Assembly: GCA_020860605.1 (NCBI GenBank)
Contig: JAJBTZ010000030.1
Span: 1-47,266 of the forward strand
Source of the DNA: Ruminococcus sp.
GTDB taxonomy: Bacteria > Bacillota > Clostridia > Oscillospirales > Ruminococcaceae
DNA length: 47,266 bases
Reading direction: 5' to 3'
A program made the translations under genes and the position numbers. The notes below the pieces were generated by a model. That model was not told where the DNA came from, made no database searches, and was given only the letters and a program-made list of their open reading frames with translations. This document shows positions 16,943-25,727 of this stretch, in pieces (within the stretch, counting starts at the first letter, position 1; each line of letters begins with the position of its first letter).

Positions 16943-16948
16943 ATTATA
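16943..16948 (-). promoter_or_regulatory. Extended -10 promoter of the membrane-anchored protein
   Basis: The minus strand reads GTGCTATAAT, a perfect -10 with the TGn extension. The -35 (TGGCAT, 17 nt upstream) is weak. Confidence 0.6.
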
Positions 16949-17008
16949 GCACAATAATGTTTAAGATGCCATACTCGAAGAGATTAAGATTTCAGGGGAT
17001 TTCTTAAT

Positions 17009-17036
17009 AATTAAAGCCCGATTGCTCGGGCTTTTG
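17009..17036 (-). terminator. Intrinsic terminator of the MutS-like gene
   Basis: AAAGCCCGA/TCGGGCTTT form the stem with loop near GCAA, followed on the minus strand by TTAATTATT. It begins just after the stop at 17039. Confidence 0.75.
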
Positions 17037-17038
17037 GA

Positions 17039-18733
17039 TTATTGCTGGGATTGCTGACGTTTTTGAACCTCTTCGAACGAGACGCCGAACTTTTCGTAAA
17101 TGCTTCGGGCGTAGCCGAACTCCTGGGGCTCGGCTCTCTGAATCTTGTAAAGACGGCGGTTGTCGGCGGTCGTGTCGACAGTCGTCACTATGCTTACGAG
17201 CTTGGTGTCGCCCTCGACTTCGGAGTTAATCTTGTCGAGGCTTCGAGCGAGCTCAAGAAGATGAGTGGCGTAGATGCCTCTGACGCCGATGCAGCGGAAG
17301 CACTTTGTGAGCTCAGTCGCGATGTAGACACACTCGGTCGGAGTGGTCGACTGGATCGACTCATTGAGAAGAAGGAGGCTATGAGAGGTGCAGTTGTCAA
17401 GCGTGACCTTGAACTGCTTGCACTCCTGAGTAAATCTGGAGGTGTTGAGGCCGACCTCCTCTTCCTTTGGGAAATGGGTGTAGATGTAGTCGACAGGGCT
17501 GATTTCGCAATGGGTGCAGGGGACGTAGAGGCCAGCCTGAGCGAAGACCTGGATTATGCCGATGGCACGGGTGTAGGTCGTCTTACCGCCGTTGTTGGCG
17601 CCAGTTAAGACGAAGAATCTGCCGTCATCATCCATTGTGCAGTCGTTAGTGATGATCTTCTGGTCGAGTTTGCTCATCGGGTCCTCGGAGACCATCTGGA
17701 CATAGAAGGAAATGTCGAAGGTGCCTCTGGCGTCAAGCTTTCGCTCATCCATCGGGAGATACTTGGGTCTCACCATGTCAAGGCCTCTTGCCTTGACGGC
17801 TTCGATGAGCTTCTTGGCACCGATGTAGAAGCTGAGCTGGCTTTCAAATGTTAAGATGTCCTCGGTGCTCTTCTTGAAGTATGCCCTGACGGCACGGTCT
17901 AAGTGAGTTATGTATTCGCTGTTGACCTCTCTGAGCTCCCGGAAAAGCGGAGCTTCAAGGTCGTTGGTGCCACCGTTTTCATTGTAGAGAGAATGAGTTC
18001 TGCCGATGGCTCTGGTGCCCTCGCCATCGAGATGCTTGAAAAGCCAGTCGAAACGGCCCTTTTTCTTTATTGTGTCGGTCGAGACACTTAAAAGCATGGC
18101 CTCAACTGGACGCATCATGTCGTCGAAGTTGATGCCGACGGTGACGCTCTTGACGCCTTTTGCAAGGATAGCGAGACATTCATCGGTCTCCTTCTTGACT
18201 TCGGCGAAGTAGTCGGAGTTGTAGACGGAGGCGAAATAGTCGGCGACCTCGCAGAGAGCCTTCGATTTGAAGGAGCTGCGGTATTTCGAGCAGAATTCGT
18301 GGCACTTTGTGATGCACTCGATGTAGGTTTTGAGCGAGTTGAAGCGGGTGTTCAAGGCATAGAAGCTGTCGGCAAGGCCGAGCTTCTGAATGTTGACATG
18401 CTCGTTGATGTAGAGCTTGTGGACGTTTTCATAAAGGATTGCCTCGAGTGAAGGGACGTTTAAGAAATCCTCCAAGATGTCGAGGCGGTAGTTGAGGGTT
18501 TCCTCGTCGGTTGAGAGCTGAGTGAAGACACGCATCGCGTTCAGGGAATTCTCGGGGCAGATGAGTCTCGAGAGAGTTTCGAGCTCAAGGTCCCTGACAT
18601 AATCCTGAGGAAGCTTCGAGAGGTCGGCTCCCCTTTTTTGGTGTTCCTGCCTTTTTTCTGCCGACGGATACAGTAGGTCCGCTAAGTGGAATTCTTCTAC
18701 ATCCGATACGGCTTCTTCTTTGTTCTTTGCCAT
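17039..18733 (-). CDS. MutS-family ATPase (core and ATPase domains only)
   Basis: The 564-residue protein lacks the mismatch-recognition domain of MutS. A helical core (about 60-340) leads to a MutS domain V ATPase. Walker A is GANNGGKTT (378-386, in place of GPNMAGKST). The Walker B strand reads LLLLNES (453-459), with Asn where MutS1 has Asp. STTPTE replaces the GTST signature, and YATHLLEL matches the FATHYHEL histidine motif. As I recall, Asn at that position also occurs in MutS-like proteins without domain I, so it may be a subfamily trait. The substrate is unknown. The first 40 residues are charged. It is a lone gene with its own promoter and terminator. Confidence 0.8.
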   Translation of the reverse strand: MAKNKEEAVSDVEEFHLADLLYPSAEKRQEHQKRGADLSKLPQDYVRDLELETLSRLICPENSLNAMRVFTQLSTDEETLNYRLDILEDFLNVPSLEAILYENVHKLYINEHVNIQKLGLADSFYALNTRFNSLKTYIECITKCHEFCSKYRSSFKSKALCEVADYFASVYNSDYFAEVKKETDECLAILAKGVKSVTVGINFDDMMRPVEAMLLSVSTDTIKKKGRFDWLFKHLDGEGTRAIGRTHSLYNENGGTNDLEAPLFRELREVNSEYITHLDRAVRAYFKKSTEDILTFESQLSFYIGAKKLIEAVKARGLDMVRPKYLPMDERKLDARGTFDISFYVQMVSEDPMSKLDQKIITNDCTMDDDGRFFVLTGANNGGKTTYTRAIGIIQVFAQAGLYVPCTHCEISPVDYIYTHFPKEEEVGLNTSRFTQECKQFKVTLDNCTSHSLLLLNESIQSTTPTECVYIATELTKCFRCIGVRGIYATHLLELARSLDKINSEVEGDTKLVSIVTTVDTTADNRRLYKIQRAEPQEFGYARSIYEKFGVSFEEVQKRQQSQQ

Positions 18734-18778
18734 ATTTACTCCTCCTTTCAGACATATACAGAATAAATTCTTTTATCC

Positions 18779-18807
18779 ATTATACTATACAAAGCTATAG
18801 AATGCAA
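18779..18807 (-). promoter_or_regulatory. Promoter of the MutS-like gene
   Basis: On the minus strand TTGCAT (18802-18807), a 17-nt spacer and TATAAT (18779-18784). GGAGGAG precedes the start codon. Confidence 0.65.
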
Positions 18808-18824
18808 TGATAGTTCTTAACAAC

Positions 18825-20018
18825 TTATTGATTTATCCTGATATTTTGTTTGTACTGTTCAATTCCTGCTTTCAGTCTTGCCATGCCGTCCTCCACGAGG
18901 CTTCTCGGGCAGGCGATGTTGATTCTTAAGAAGTACTTGCCGGTTCCACCGTAGACGGTTCCCGATGAGACGTAGAGGCCGGTTTTCTCTCGGATGAACT
19001 TCTGAAGCTCCGCAGAGTTATCAGTAACATCTGAGCAGTCAACCCAGAGAAGATATGTAGCATCAGCCTTGATTAGCTTGATGTCAGGGATGTTTTTCTC
19101 GACATAATCCTCGCAGTAGTGGCGGTTAGCATCGATATAGACCATCAGGTCATCGAGCCACTGGCCACCTTCGTTGAATGCAGCAACTGCTGTGCATACA
19201 GAGAAGGTGTTCGGCTCTGCGACCTCGTCGGTGTTGATGGCACGGACTACGCGATTTCTCAAGCCCTCGTTCGGAATGACGATTGCTGAAGTTTGGATTC
19301 CCGGGATGCTGAAGCATTTTGTAGGTGCTATGCAGGTGACGCTGATGTCACGGCAGATGTCGGAAGCTGAGGCGAACGGGACATACTTCTTTCTAGGTCT
19401 TGTTATGTCGCAATGGATTTCATCTGAGATAACTGTAACATGGTGCTTATAGCAGAGCTCCCCTATCTTTGCAAGCTCGTCCTTGGTCCAGATTCTGCCG
19501 ACGGGATTATGAGGGTTGCAGACAATCATCAAAGTTGTCTGAGGGTCGGAGAGCTTCTTTTCCAAGTCCTCGAAATCGATATTAAACTCGCCGGTTTCCT
19601 TATTATATAACAGCGGGCTGTCGATGATGACTCTGCCGTTATTCAGAGTAGAGTTATAGAACATGTTATAGACTGGTGACTGGATGAGGACCTTCTCGGC
19701 AGGAGTGCTCAGCTTGCGGACCGTGCTCGAAAGTGCTGGAATGACACCAGTGCAGTAGACGAGCCAGTCCTTCTTGATTTCGAAGTCATGGCGGGACTTC
19801 CACCAGTTTATGTAGCAGTCGTACCACTCAGAAGGGACCTCGCTGTAGCCATAGATACCATGGTCGGCACGTGTCTTGATCGCTTCAATTATAGACGGAG
19901 CAGTCGGGAAATCCATATCTGCTATCCACATTGGAAGCTCGTTCTCACCGACGTCCCACTTGACGGAGTCGGAATTACGGCGGTCGGTTATCTTGTCAAA
20001 GTCGTATGAAGTGTTCAT
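18825..20018 (-). CDS. MalY/PatB-type PLP-dependent beta C-S lyase/aminotransferase
   Basis: The 397-residue fold-type I PLP enzyme belongs to the MalY/PatB branch, which cleaves cystathionine or related thioethers. Markers are ELPMWIADMDFPTAP near residue 27, VCNPHNPVGRIWT near 166, the PLP-binding SDEIHCDI (Asp199) and the Schiff-base lysine in APTKCFSIPGIQTS (Lys234). The exact substrate cannot be told. It begins 15 bp after the DUF3737 gene on the same strand, so the two probably form an operon read from the promoter at 20924. Confidence 0.88.
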   Translation of the reverse strand: MNTSYDFDKITDRRNSDSVKWDVGENELPMWIADMDFPTAPSIIEAIKTRADHGIYGYSEVPSEWYDCYINWWKSRHDFEIKKDWLVYCTGVIPALSSTVRKLSTPAEKVLIQSPVYNMFYNSTLNNGRVIIDSPLLYNKETGEFNIDFEDLEKKLSDPQTTLMIVCNPHNPVGRIWTKDELAKIGELCYKHHVTVISDEIHCDITRPRKKYVPFASASDICRDISVTCIAPTKCFSIPGIQTSAIVIPNEGLRNRVVRAINTDEVAEPNTFSVCTAVAAFNEGGQWLDDLMVYIDANRHYCEDYVEKNIPDIKLIKADATYLLWVDCSDVTDNSAELQKFIREKTGLYVSSGTVYGGTGKYFLRINIACPRSLVEDGMARLKAGIEQYKQNIRINQ

Positions 20019-20033
20019 GGTTTCAGTCTCCTA

Positions 20034-20873
20034 TTAGTTATTGACGATTATTATAGTCTTAGAGGGGTCGATCTTGTCCTTTTCGAGGATAAGCTCGCCG
20101 ATGTGGTCGGCTTTTATCCTGCCGGAGGTCGGATTGATGACGCTGTCGACGCCACTTGTAATTTCGGCATCGACGGTTGAATATTCGAACGCAAGAGTTG
20201 TATTCAGGAGCTTGCAGTTCACCATTTTGAGGTTCTCTATGTAGCACATGCCCTGAAGGCTCTCGATGGTGCAATCTATAAGGGTCAGATTCTTCGCATT
20301 CCAGCCGAGGTATTCGCCAGAGATGAAGCAGTTTGTGACGGTGACGTTGTCGCCATTCCAGAAGGCGTCTTTTGAGAGGAGCTTAGAACCCTGGATATTA
20401 ACGTTTTTAGCTCCATCGAAAGAATAGTTGCCGTAGAGGGTTAGGCCATCGATATCCATTCCGTCGCAGTTCATTGCGAAATAGTCGCCTTTGGCGGTGA
20501 TGTTATCTAGGGTCACCTGGTTACATGCCCAGAGGGTTTCCTTGGCGTCTGAGAAGCTGACGTTTTTGAGGGTCAGGTTGTTGCAGCGCCTGAAGTTCTT
20601 TGGAGCTTCGATAGCGCTATCGGTTACGGAGATGTTATCTGTGTACCAGACACCGGCGCGAGCCATTTCGAACCAGGTACAGTTTTTCGCTTCGATGTCC
20701 TTGCAGTACCATAATGGGTACTTCCACTTGAACATGCAGCCGTCGAGAGTGATGTTTCTCGATTCCTTTAGAGGCGATTCGCCATCGGCGAATATTGTGT
20801 CCTTGATGGCGAGGTCTCTGCACATGAAGAATGCTCTTTCGCCGGTTAAATACTGTGTTTCAACTGTTGTCAT
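20034..20873 (-). CDS. DUF3737 family protein, probable right-handed beta helix
   Basis: The 279-residue protein is made of repeating strands of about 20 residues with the pattern (I/L)xxx(N/D)(I/V)T(I/L)xx(C/S), such as NITLDGCMFK, NLTLKNVSFSD, NVTVTNCFI and NLTLIDCTI. This is the look of a pectate-lyase-like parallel beta helix and of DUF3737. The N-terminal VETQYLTGERAFF is a family hallmark as I recall it. There is no signal peptide, so it should be cytoplasmic. No function is established to my knowledge. It precedes the PatB-like lyase by 15 bp and diverges from hsp20. Confidence 0.8.
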   Translation of the reverse strand: MTTVETQYLTGERAFFMCRDLAIKDTIFADGESPLKESRNITLDGCMFKWKYPLWYCKDIEAKNCTWFEMARAGVWYTDNISVTDSAIEAPKNFRRCNNLTLKNVSFSDAKETLWACNQVTLDNITAKGDYFAMNCDGMDIDGLTLYGNYSFDGAKNVNIQGSKLLSKDAFWNGDNVTVTNCFISGEYLGWNAKNLTLIDCTIESLQGMCYIENLKMVNCKLLNTTLAFEYSTVDAEITSGVDSVINPTSGRIKADHIGELILEKDKIDPSKTIIIVNN

Positions 20874-20923
20874 TTAATAAGATACTCCCTGTTCTTCTGT
20901 TATAAATACTTTTCTAATCTATT

Positions 20924-20952
20924 ATGATATCACATTTCGAGCACGATTGCAA
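20924..20952 (-). promoter_or_regulatory. Promoter of the DUF3737-lyase pair
   Basis: On the minus strand TTGCAA (20947-20952), a 17-nt spacer and TATCAT (20924-20929). The CIRCE-like elements begin 20 bp upstream of this -35. Confidence 0.65.
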
Positions 20953-20971
20953 GACCTTCGGAAAGGGAATT

Positions 20972-20998
20972 TTAGCACTGTGAAAATCGGAGTGTTAG
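20972..20998. promoter_or_regulatory. CIRCE-like operator 1
   Basis: TTAGCACTG, nine bases, GAGTGTTAG. It matches the HrcA operator TTAGCACTC-N9-GAGTGCTAA at 15 of 18 arm positions with the exact spacing. It lies between divergent DUF3737 and hsp20 and shares four bases with the next element. Confidence 0.6.
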
Positions 20999-21021
20999 CA
21001 GTTAACCGATTTGACTGCTAA
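20995..21021. promoter_or_regulatory. CIRCE-like operator 2, compensated variant
   Basis: TTAGCAGTT, nine bases, GACTGCTAA. It again matches 15 of 18 CIRCE arm positions. The C-to-G change in the left arm is mirrored by G-to-C in the right, so the palindrome is kept (8 of 9 pairs). The rest of the 326-bp divergent region holds only the two promoters and the hsp20 leader. Confidence 0.6.
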
Positions 21022-21054
21022 TTTTCGCCATTTCATACCCGTTTCGACATCAAA

Positions 21055-21083
21055 TTGTCACATATGGGGTCTATACTAATAAT
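21055..21083 (+). promoter_or_regulatory. Candidate promoter of hsp20
   Basis: TTGTCA (21055-21060), a 17-nt spacer and AATAAT (21078-21083); an overlapping TATACT is at 21072. The leader to the start codon would be about 110 nt. The -10 is imperfect. Confidence 0.4.
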
Positions 21084-21199
21084 CGTTGAAGGGAAAGAAC
21101 CCCGAGACAGAAATAAAAAGCAACGGCGGAAGAGCTTCCGAGAATAAAGCTCCAAAATAGCCGCAAAATAATAGAAAGATTTTTTAGGAGGAATTTATT

Positions 21200-21631
21200 A
21201 TGTTAGTACCTTATGTTAGAAGAAATGTATCAGTTTTCGATCCGTTCAGAGAGATCGACGAGATGGAGAAGGCTTTCTTCGGAGAGACTCCTGCATCGAG
21301 AGCAGCATTCTCTACCGATATCAAGGAAGAGGATGACCACTTCGTCCTCGAAGCTGACCTTCCCGGAGTGAAGAAGGAGGACATCAACCTTGAGCTCACC
21401 GACAACGTCCTCACCATCACCGCTGAGAGACATTCAGAGTATGAGGAGAAGGACAAGAAGGGCAACTACGTCCGCTGTGAGCGCTCGTATGGCTCTTACC
21501 AGAGAAGCTTCGACACCACCGGCATTGACACAGAGAAGATCGACGCTGAGTTCACAGACGGAGTTCTGAAGCTCACACTGCCGAAGGTTCAGGAAGTCAA
21601 GCCTGAAACGAAGAAGCTCGAAATAAGATAA
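21200..21631 (+). CDS. Hsp20/alpha-crystallin small heat-shock protein
   Basis: The 143-residue chaperone holds unfolding proteins in large oligomers without ATP. After an N-terminal arm with VFDPFREIDEMEKAFF come the alpha-crystallin strands VLEADLPGVKKEDINLEL near residues 50-67 and the conserved DGVLKLTLPK near 125, ending in an EVKPETKKLEIR tail. GGAGG lies 8 nt before ATG 21200. The CIRCE-like sites upstream suggest control by HrcA. Confidence 0.93.
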   Translation: MLVPYVRRNVSVFDPFREIDEMEKAFFGETPASRAAFSTDIKEEDDHFVLEADLPGVKKEDINLELTDNVLTITAERHSEYEEKDKKGNYVRCERSYGSYQRSFDTTGIDTEKIDAEFTDGVLKLTLPKVQEVKPETKKLEIR

Positions 21632-21683
21632 TCGCCTGGTTATCTTGCCTTCCACGGGCAGCCCACATTGCCCTTTATCATAA

Positions 21684-21720
21684 ATGAGAGGAACCGAATA
21701 CCCGGTTCCTCTCTTTGTTT
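21684..21720. terminator. Intrinsic terminator downstream of hsp20
   Basis: AGAGGAACCG (21687-21696) pairs with CGGTTCCTCT (21703-21712), then CTTTGTTT. It sits between the convergent hsp20 and permease genes. Confidence 0.8.
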
Positions 21721-21737
21721 ATGCTGAATTTTAAGGA

Positions 21738-23096
21738 TTACTTTTCAGTCTTCTCGCACTTTTCGCTCTTGTCTGTCTTTCTTGAAAGAACAAGGTTTAC
21801 GATGATACCAAGGATCAAGGCGCAAGCGATGCTTGTGATGGTGACCGAGCCGAAAGTGAGCTCCATTCCGCCGATACCGCAGATAAGGATTACGGAAACG
21901 GTGAAGACGTTCTTGTTCTCGTTGAAGTCAACCGACTGGATCATCTTAAGACCAGATACAGCGATGAAGCCGTAGAGGGTGATGCAGACGCCTCCCATGA
22001 CACAGGAAGGAATGGTTGCGAGGAGGGTTACGAACGGAGCAAAGAAGGAAATCGCAATTGCAATGATTGCAGTTGTGAAGATGGTGATAACGGAGGCGTT
22101 GCCGGTGATTGCTACGCAGCCGACGCTTTCGCCATAGGTAGTGTTGGGGCAGCCACCGAAGATTGCACCTGCCATTGAGCCTACACCGTCACCGAGGAGG
22201 GTTCTCGAAAGACCCGGGTCCTCAAGAAGATCCTGACCGATGATTGAGGAGAGGTTCTTGTGGTCGGCGATATGCTCGGCGAATACTACGAGAGCAACAG
22301 GGACATAAGCAACTGCAATGGTTCCCAAGTATGCTCCCAGGCTTCCGACATCTCCGAAGTCATAGCTTCCGCTGAAGGCCTTGATGAAGGTGAAGTCGGG
22401 GTACCACTGCATGTTAGAGAACTGCGAGAAGTCGATGATGAGAAGCTGCTCGTTGCCGGTGGCGGTTCCGATTACTGTGAAGATTGCCGCGACGACATAG
22501 CCACAAGCGATACCGATGATGAACGGAATGAGCTTTGCCATCTTCTTGCCGTAAACCGAGCTGATAACTACCGCGAAGAGAGTTACGAGAGCACAGATGA
22601 GGCAGACGGTGCTGTGAAGATTCATGTCGTATGTAGCATCAAGAGCATCACTGACAGCATTTCCGGCAAGCGAAAGTCCGATGATGGAAACTGTCGGGCC
22701 GATTACGACTGCGGGCATGAGCTTTGAAATCCAGCCGACACCTGCAAACTTGACGATGATAGCGAGGACGACATAGACGAGTCCTGCCATGACGGCACCA
22801 ATGATGAGGCCCAAGTATCCTACCGACATAGAAACGCCGCCTGCGAATGCGGCTGTCATAGAGCCGATGAACGCAAACGACGATCCAACGAATACTGGGC
22901 TTTTGAATTTGGTGAAGAGTAAATAGACGATTGTTCCGACGCCTGCACCAAAAAGAGCAGCTGACTGGGACATACCGTTGCCGACAATTGCAGGGACTGC
23001 GATAGTTGCGGCGAGTATTGCCAGAAGCTGCTGCAAGGCGAAGACGATGAGCTGACCGAATTTCGGCTTGTCTGAAATTCCATAGGTGAGATTCAT
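21738..23096 (-). CDS. uraA: NCS2-family uracil/xanthine permease
   Basis: The 452-residue inner-membrane protein has about 12-14 hydrophobic helices and belongs to the nucleobase:cation symporter-2 family. Seen are the N-terminal FGQLIVFALQQLLAILAATI, the QSAALFGAGVGTIVYLL segment, and the NTTYGESVGCVAITGNAS signature that bears the substrate-site residues. UraA-like pyrimidine specificity is the best guess; xanthine is possible. ATG 23096 has GGAGG 8 nt upstream and is preferred to the ATG at 23117. The tail is Lys/Glu-rich and cytoplasmic. Confidence 0.87.
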   Translation of the reverse strand: MNLTYGISDKPKFGQLIVFALQQLLAILAATIAVPAIVGNGMSQSAALFGAGVGTIVYLLFTKFKSPVFVGSSFAFIGSMTAAFAGGVSMSVGYLGLIIGAVMAGLVYVVLAIIVKFAGVGWISKLMPAVVIGPTVSIIGLSLAGNAVSDALDATYDMNLHSTVCLICALVTLFAVVISSVYGKKMAKLIPFIIGIACGYVVAAIFTVIGTATGNEQLLIIDFSQFSNMQWYPDFTFIKAFSGSYDFGDVGSLGAYLGTIAVAYVPVALVVFAEHIADHKNLSSIIGQDLLEDPGLSRTLLGDGVGSMAGAIFGGCPNTTYGESVGCVAITGNASVITIFTTAIIAIAISFFAPFVTLLATIPSCVMGGVCITLYGFIAVSGLKMIQSVDFNENKNVFTVSVILICGIGGMELTFGSVTITSIACALILGIIVNLVLSRKTDKSEKCEKTEK

Positions 23097-23154
23097 GTTA
23101 CTTCCTCCAATAAGCATATTTTTCGTTGTGGAAATATATGATTTTCCGTCGATA

Positions 23155-23184
23155 ATTATATAACAGACTTAGGTAGCTTGTCAA
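23155..23184 (-). promoter_or_regulatory. Promoter of the nucleobase permease
   Basis: On the minus strand TTGACA (23179-23184), an 18-nt spacer and TATAAT (23155-23160). The leader of about 50 nt is too short for a purine riboswitch or a PyrR attenuator. Confidence 0.8.
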
Positions 23185-23203
23185 TACCAAATTGAAAATT
23201 TTC

Positions 23204-23240
23204 GAAAAAAGCCCGCTTTCTTTCGGAAAACGGGCTTTTG
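23204..23240 (-). terminator. Intrinsic terminator of the rnj-ftsH operon
   Basis: GCCCGTTTTCC / AAAGCGGGC stem followed on the minus strand by TTTTTTCG, directly after the ftsH stop. Confidence 0.85.
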
Positions 23241-23251
23241 TTGTTTAAGAA

Positions 23252-25165
23252 TTACTGTGCCGGAGCGAGCTCTGGAGTGGGATTATTGTCGGGAAGCTCT
23301 GGTGTTGTTGGGTCGTCAGGGTTAATTCCCTGCATGAGGAGAATGAACTGCTCGCCAGTGACCTTTTCGTGCTGATAGAGATATCCGGCAACTGTGTGGA
23401 GCTGGGCGATATGCTCGGTGAGTATTGCCTGAGCCTTGTCGTAGGCGCCATGGATGATGGAGCGGACCTCCTCATCGATTTCGCTTGCGATGACTTCGGA
23501 ATAGGCCTTGTTCGAGTTGTAGTCACGGCCGAGGAAGACTTCGTCGTCATCTCTGCCATAAACTACAGGGCCGATCTTGTCGCTGAAGCCATACTGGGTG
23601 ACCATGCTGCGGGCTATACTGGTGGCGCGCTCGAGGTCGTTTGAGGCGCCAGTCGAGATATCGTCAAGGACAACCTTTTCGGCTGCTCTGCCTCCAAGGA
23701 GAGTGATGATCTCCTCGCTCATTTCCTTGCGGGTGGCATAGGCCTTGTCATGGTCTGGGAGAGCCATTGTGTAACCGCCTGCCTGACCACGAGGGATAAT
23801 CGAGATTTCCTGAACCTTATCCTGAGTCGGGCAATAGTAGTGGCAGATGGCGTGGCCGGATTCGTGATAGGCGGTGATCTTCTTGTCGTGTTCGGTGACA
23901 ACTTTGGACTTCTTCTCTGGGCCGGCGATGACTTTTATGGAAGCGTCGTTCAGGTCCTGAGCGGTGATGGCCTTTCTGCCGGACTTTACAGCTAACAGAG
24001 CTGCCTCGTTTACGAGGTTTGCAAGGTCTGCACCAGTGAATCCAACTGTCGCTGCTGCTACTGTATGGAGGTCGACATCGGGAGCAAGAGGCTTGTTCTT
24101 AGAGTGAACCTTTAAGATAGCTTCCCTTCCCTTGATGTCGGGATAGTTTACGTAAACCTGTCTGTCGAAACGTCCGGGTCTCAGAAGAGCTGGGTCGAGG
24201 ACGTCCTTACGGTTGGTTGCTGCCATGACGATGACGTTTGTGTTGCCTTCGAAGCCGTCCATCTCAACGAGGAGCTGATTGAGGGTCTGCTCACGTTCAT
24301 CGTGTCCGCCACCGAGGCCAGTGCCTCTGCGACGTCCTACAGCATCGATTTCATCGATGAAGATGATGGAAGGTGATGCCTTCTTGGCCTGATCGAAGAG
24401 GTCTCTTACTCTTGCAGCACCGACACCGACATAAAGCTCAAGGAAGTCGGAACCAGAGATCGAGAAGAACGGAACTCCTGCCTCGCCTGCTACAGCCTTG
24501 GCAAGAAGGGTTTTACCGTTACCTGGAGGGCCTACGAGAAGAACACCCTTAGGAATCTTTGCGCCGATATCCTGATACTTCTTCGGGTCCTTCAGGAGCT
24601 CGACGATTTCCTGAAGCTCTGCCTTTTCTTCGTCAGCACCGGCAACATCTTCGAAGGTTACCTTCGTCTGACCGCCGTTTTCGACCTTGACGTTGGCCTT
24701 GCCGACAGAACCGATCTTTCCGACAGAAGACATGCTTCTCGACATCGATATCACTAAGAATATCATCACGCCGATCATCAGAAGTGTCGGAATCAGGTTC
24801 AGCCAGAAGGAGCTGTCGGTTGCAGCGACGAGGTCATATTCAAGCGGTGTTGAATGGGTTGCGTTGTACTCGTCGCGATAGTTGTTCGTCTCGCTGAACA
24901 GCTCGTTATAGAAGGCGTTCACGCTTGGGACGTCATATGTTATCGTCTCGCCTGAGTCAAGGGTCATTGTGAGCTCGCCAGAGCCTAAGTTAAGGGAGAA
25001 ATAGCTGACCTCGTAGTTGTCGAAGTGGGACATTATCTCCGAATAGGAATAGGTTTCGCCTGTTGAAGCCATACTCTGGAAGGCTATTATCATTACCAAG
25101 AGGATGACTGCGGCGAATATGAAATACATAATCATTCCTCTTGATCGGTTATTTCGCATGTTCAA
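23252..25165 (-). CDS. ftsH: ATP-dependent zinc metalloprotease FtsH
   Basis: The 637-residue membrane AAA+ protease degrades misassembled membrane proteins. Two transmembrane helices (about 11-30 and 122-140) flank an extracytoplasmic domain. The AAA module has Walker A GPPGNGKT (212-219), Walker [10 protein letters not shown] (267-275) and a second region of homology around 318-335. The zinc site is HESGH (434-438). A Pro/Glu-rich tail ends the protein. TTG 25165 is six bases from AGGAG and is the better spaced start; ATG 25159 is the alternative. It is the last gene of the operon. Confidence 0.96.
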   Translation of the reverse strand: MNMRNNRSRGMIMYFIFAAVILLVMIIAFQSMASTGETYSYSEIMSHFDNYEVSYFSLNLGSGELTMTLDSGETITYDVPSVNAFYNELFSETNNYRDEYNATHSTPLEYDLVAATDSSFWLNLIPTLLMIGVMIFLVISMSRSMSSVGKIGSVGKANVKVENGGQTKVTFEDVAGADEEKAELQEIVELLKDPKKYQDIGAKIPKGVLLVGPPGNGKTLLAKAVAGEAGVPFFSISGSDFLELYVGVGAARVRDLFDQAKKASPSIIFIDEIDAVGRRRGTGLGGGHDEREQTLNQLLVEMDGFEGNTNVIVMAATNRKDVLDPALLRPGRFDRQVYVNYPDIKGREAILKVHSKNKPLAPDVDLHTVAAATVGFTGADLANLVNEAALLAVKSGRKAITAQDLNDASIKVIAGPEKKSKVVTEHDKKITAYHESGHAICHYYCPTQDKVQEISIIPRGQAGGYTMALPDHDKAYATRKEMSEEIITLLGGRAAEKVVLDDISTGASNDLERATSIARSMVTQYGFSDKIGPVVYGRDDDEVFLGRDYNSNKAYSEVIASEIDEEVRSIIHGAYDKAQAILTEHIAQLHTVAGYLYQHEKVTGEQFILLMQGINPDDPTTPELPDNNPTPELAPAQ

Positions 25166-25201
25166 ATGTTACTCCTCATTTCTGTTTTAATTGGCAGCAG
25201 T

Positions 25202-25726
25202 TCAGAGGATCACCTCTCCGATGTAGTCGAGGTTTCTGTACTGCTCATCGTAGTCAAGGCCGTAGCCGACTACAAATCTGTCCTCTATTGTAAAGCAACA
25301 ATAGTCTGCTCCGATTTCGATAGTTCTGCGGGAAGGCTTATCCATGAACGCAGCTATTTTTACGTCTTTGGCACCACGGGCGAGCATAGTTTCCTTGAGA
25401 ACACTCAAGGTTCTGCCAGTGTCGAGGATATCTTCTACTAAGAGTATACTCTTTCCTGCGACATCGAGCTCGGTGTCCATATATACTTTGACTGCCCCGA
25501 CCGACTGAGTTCCAACATAGCTCTTGGCACTGATGAAATCAAGCGTTATGGGCAGGTCGATAGCTCTTATCAGGTCAGCCATGAAGACAAACGAGCCCTT
25601 GAGAACTCCGACAAGCTCGATTTCCTTGTCTTTATAGTCCTCAGAAATTTTCGCGCCAAGCTTTTTGACGGCTTCGGCGATTTCCTCCTTTGTAATCATG
25701 ACCTCAATATTATCTGAATATTCCAT
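25202..25726 (-). CDS. hpt: Hypoxanthine-guanine phosphoribosyltransferase
   Basis: This 174-residue salvage enzyme joins hypoxanthine or guanine to PRPP. It has GVLKGSFVFMADL (PPi loop), ISAKSYVG, the PRPP motif ILLVEDILDTGRTL, and DRFVVGYGLDYDEQYRNL near the C-terminus. ATG 25726 is chosen because AAAGG lies ten bases upstream; ATG 25735 is too close to it. The start region abuts or overlaps the tilS stop. The tilS-hpt-ftsH order is widespread in Bacillota. Confidence 0.95.
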   Translation of the reverse strand: MEYSDNIEVMITKEEIAEAVKKLGAKISEDYKDKEIELVGVLKGSFVFMADLIRAIDLPITLDFISAKSYVGTQSVGAVKVYMDTELDVAGKSILLVEDILDTGRTLSVLKETMLARGAKDVKIAAFMDKPSRRTIEIGADYCCFTIEDRFVVGYGLDYDEQYRNLDYIGEVIL

Positions 25727-25727
25727 G

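Noticed and set aside
18001-18212. Plus-strand frames inside the MutS-like gene
   Set aside because: Antisense shadows with no ribosome site or family likeness.
23097-23154. Purine or uracil-sensing riboswitch before the permease
   Set aside because: The leader is about 50 nt, too short, with no aptamer-like pairing.
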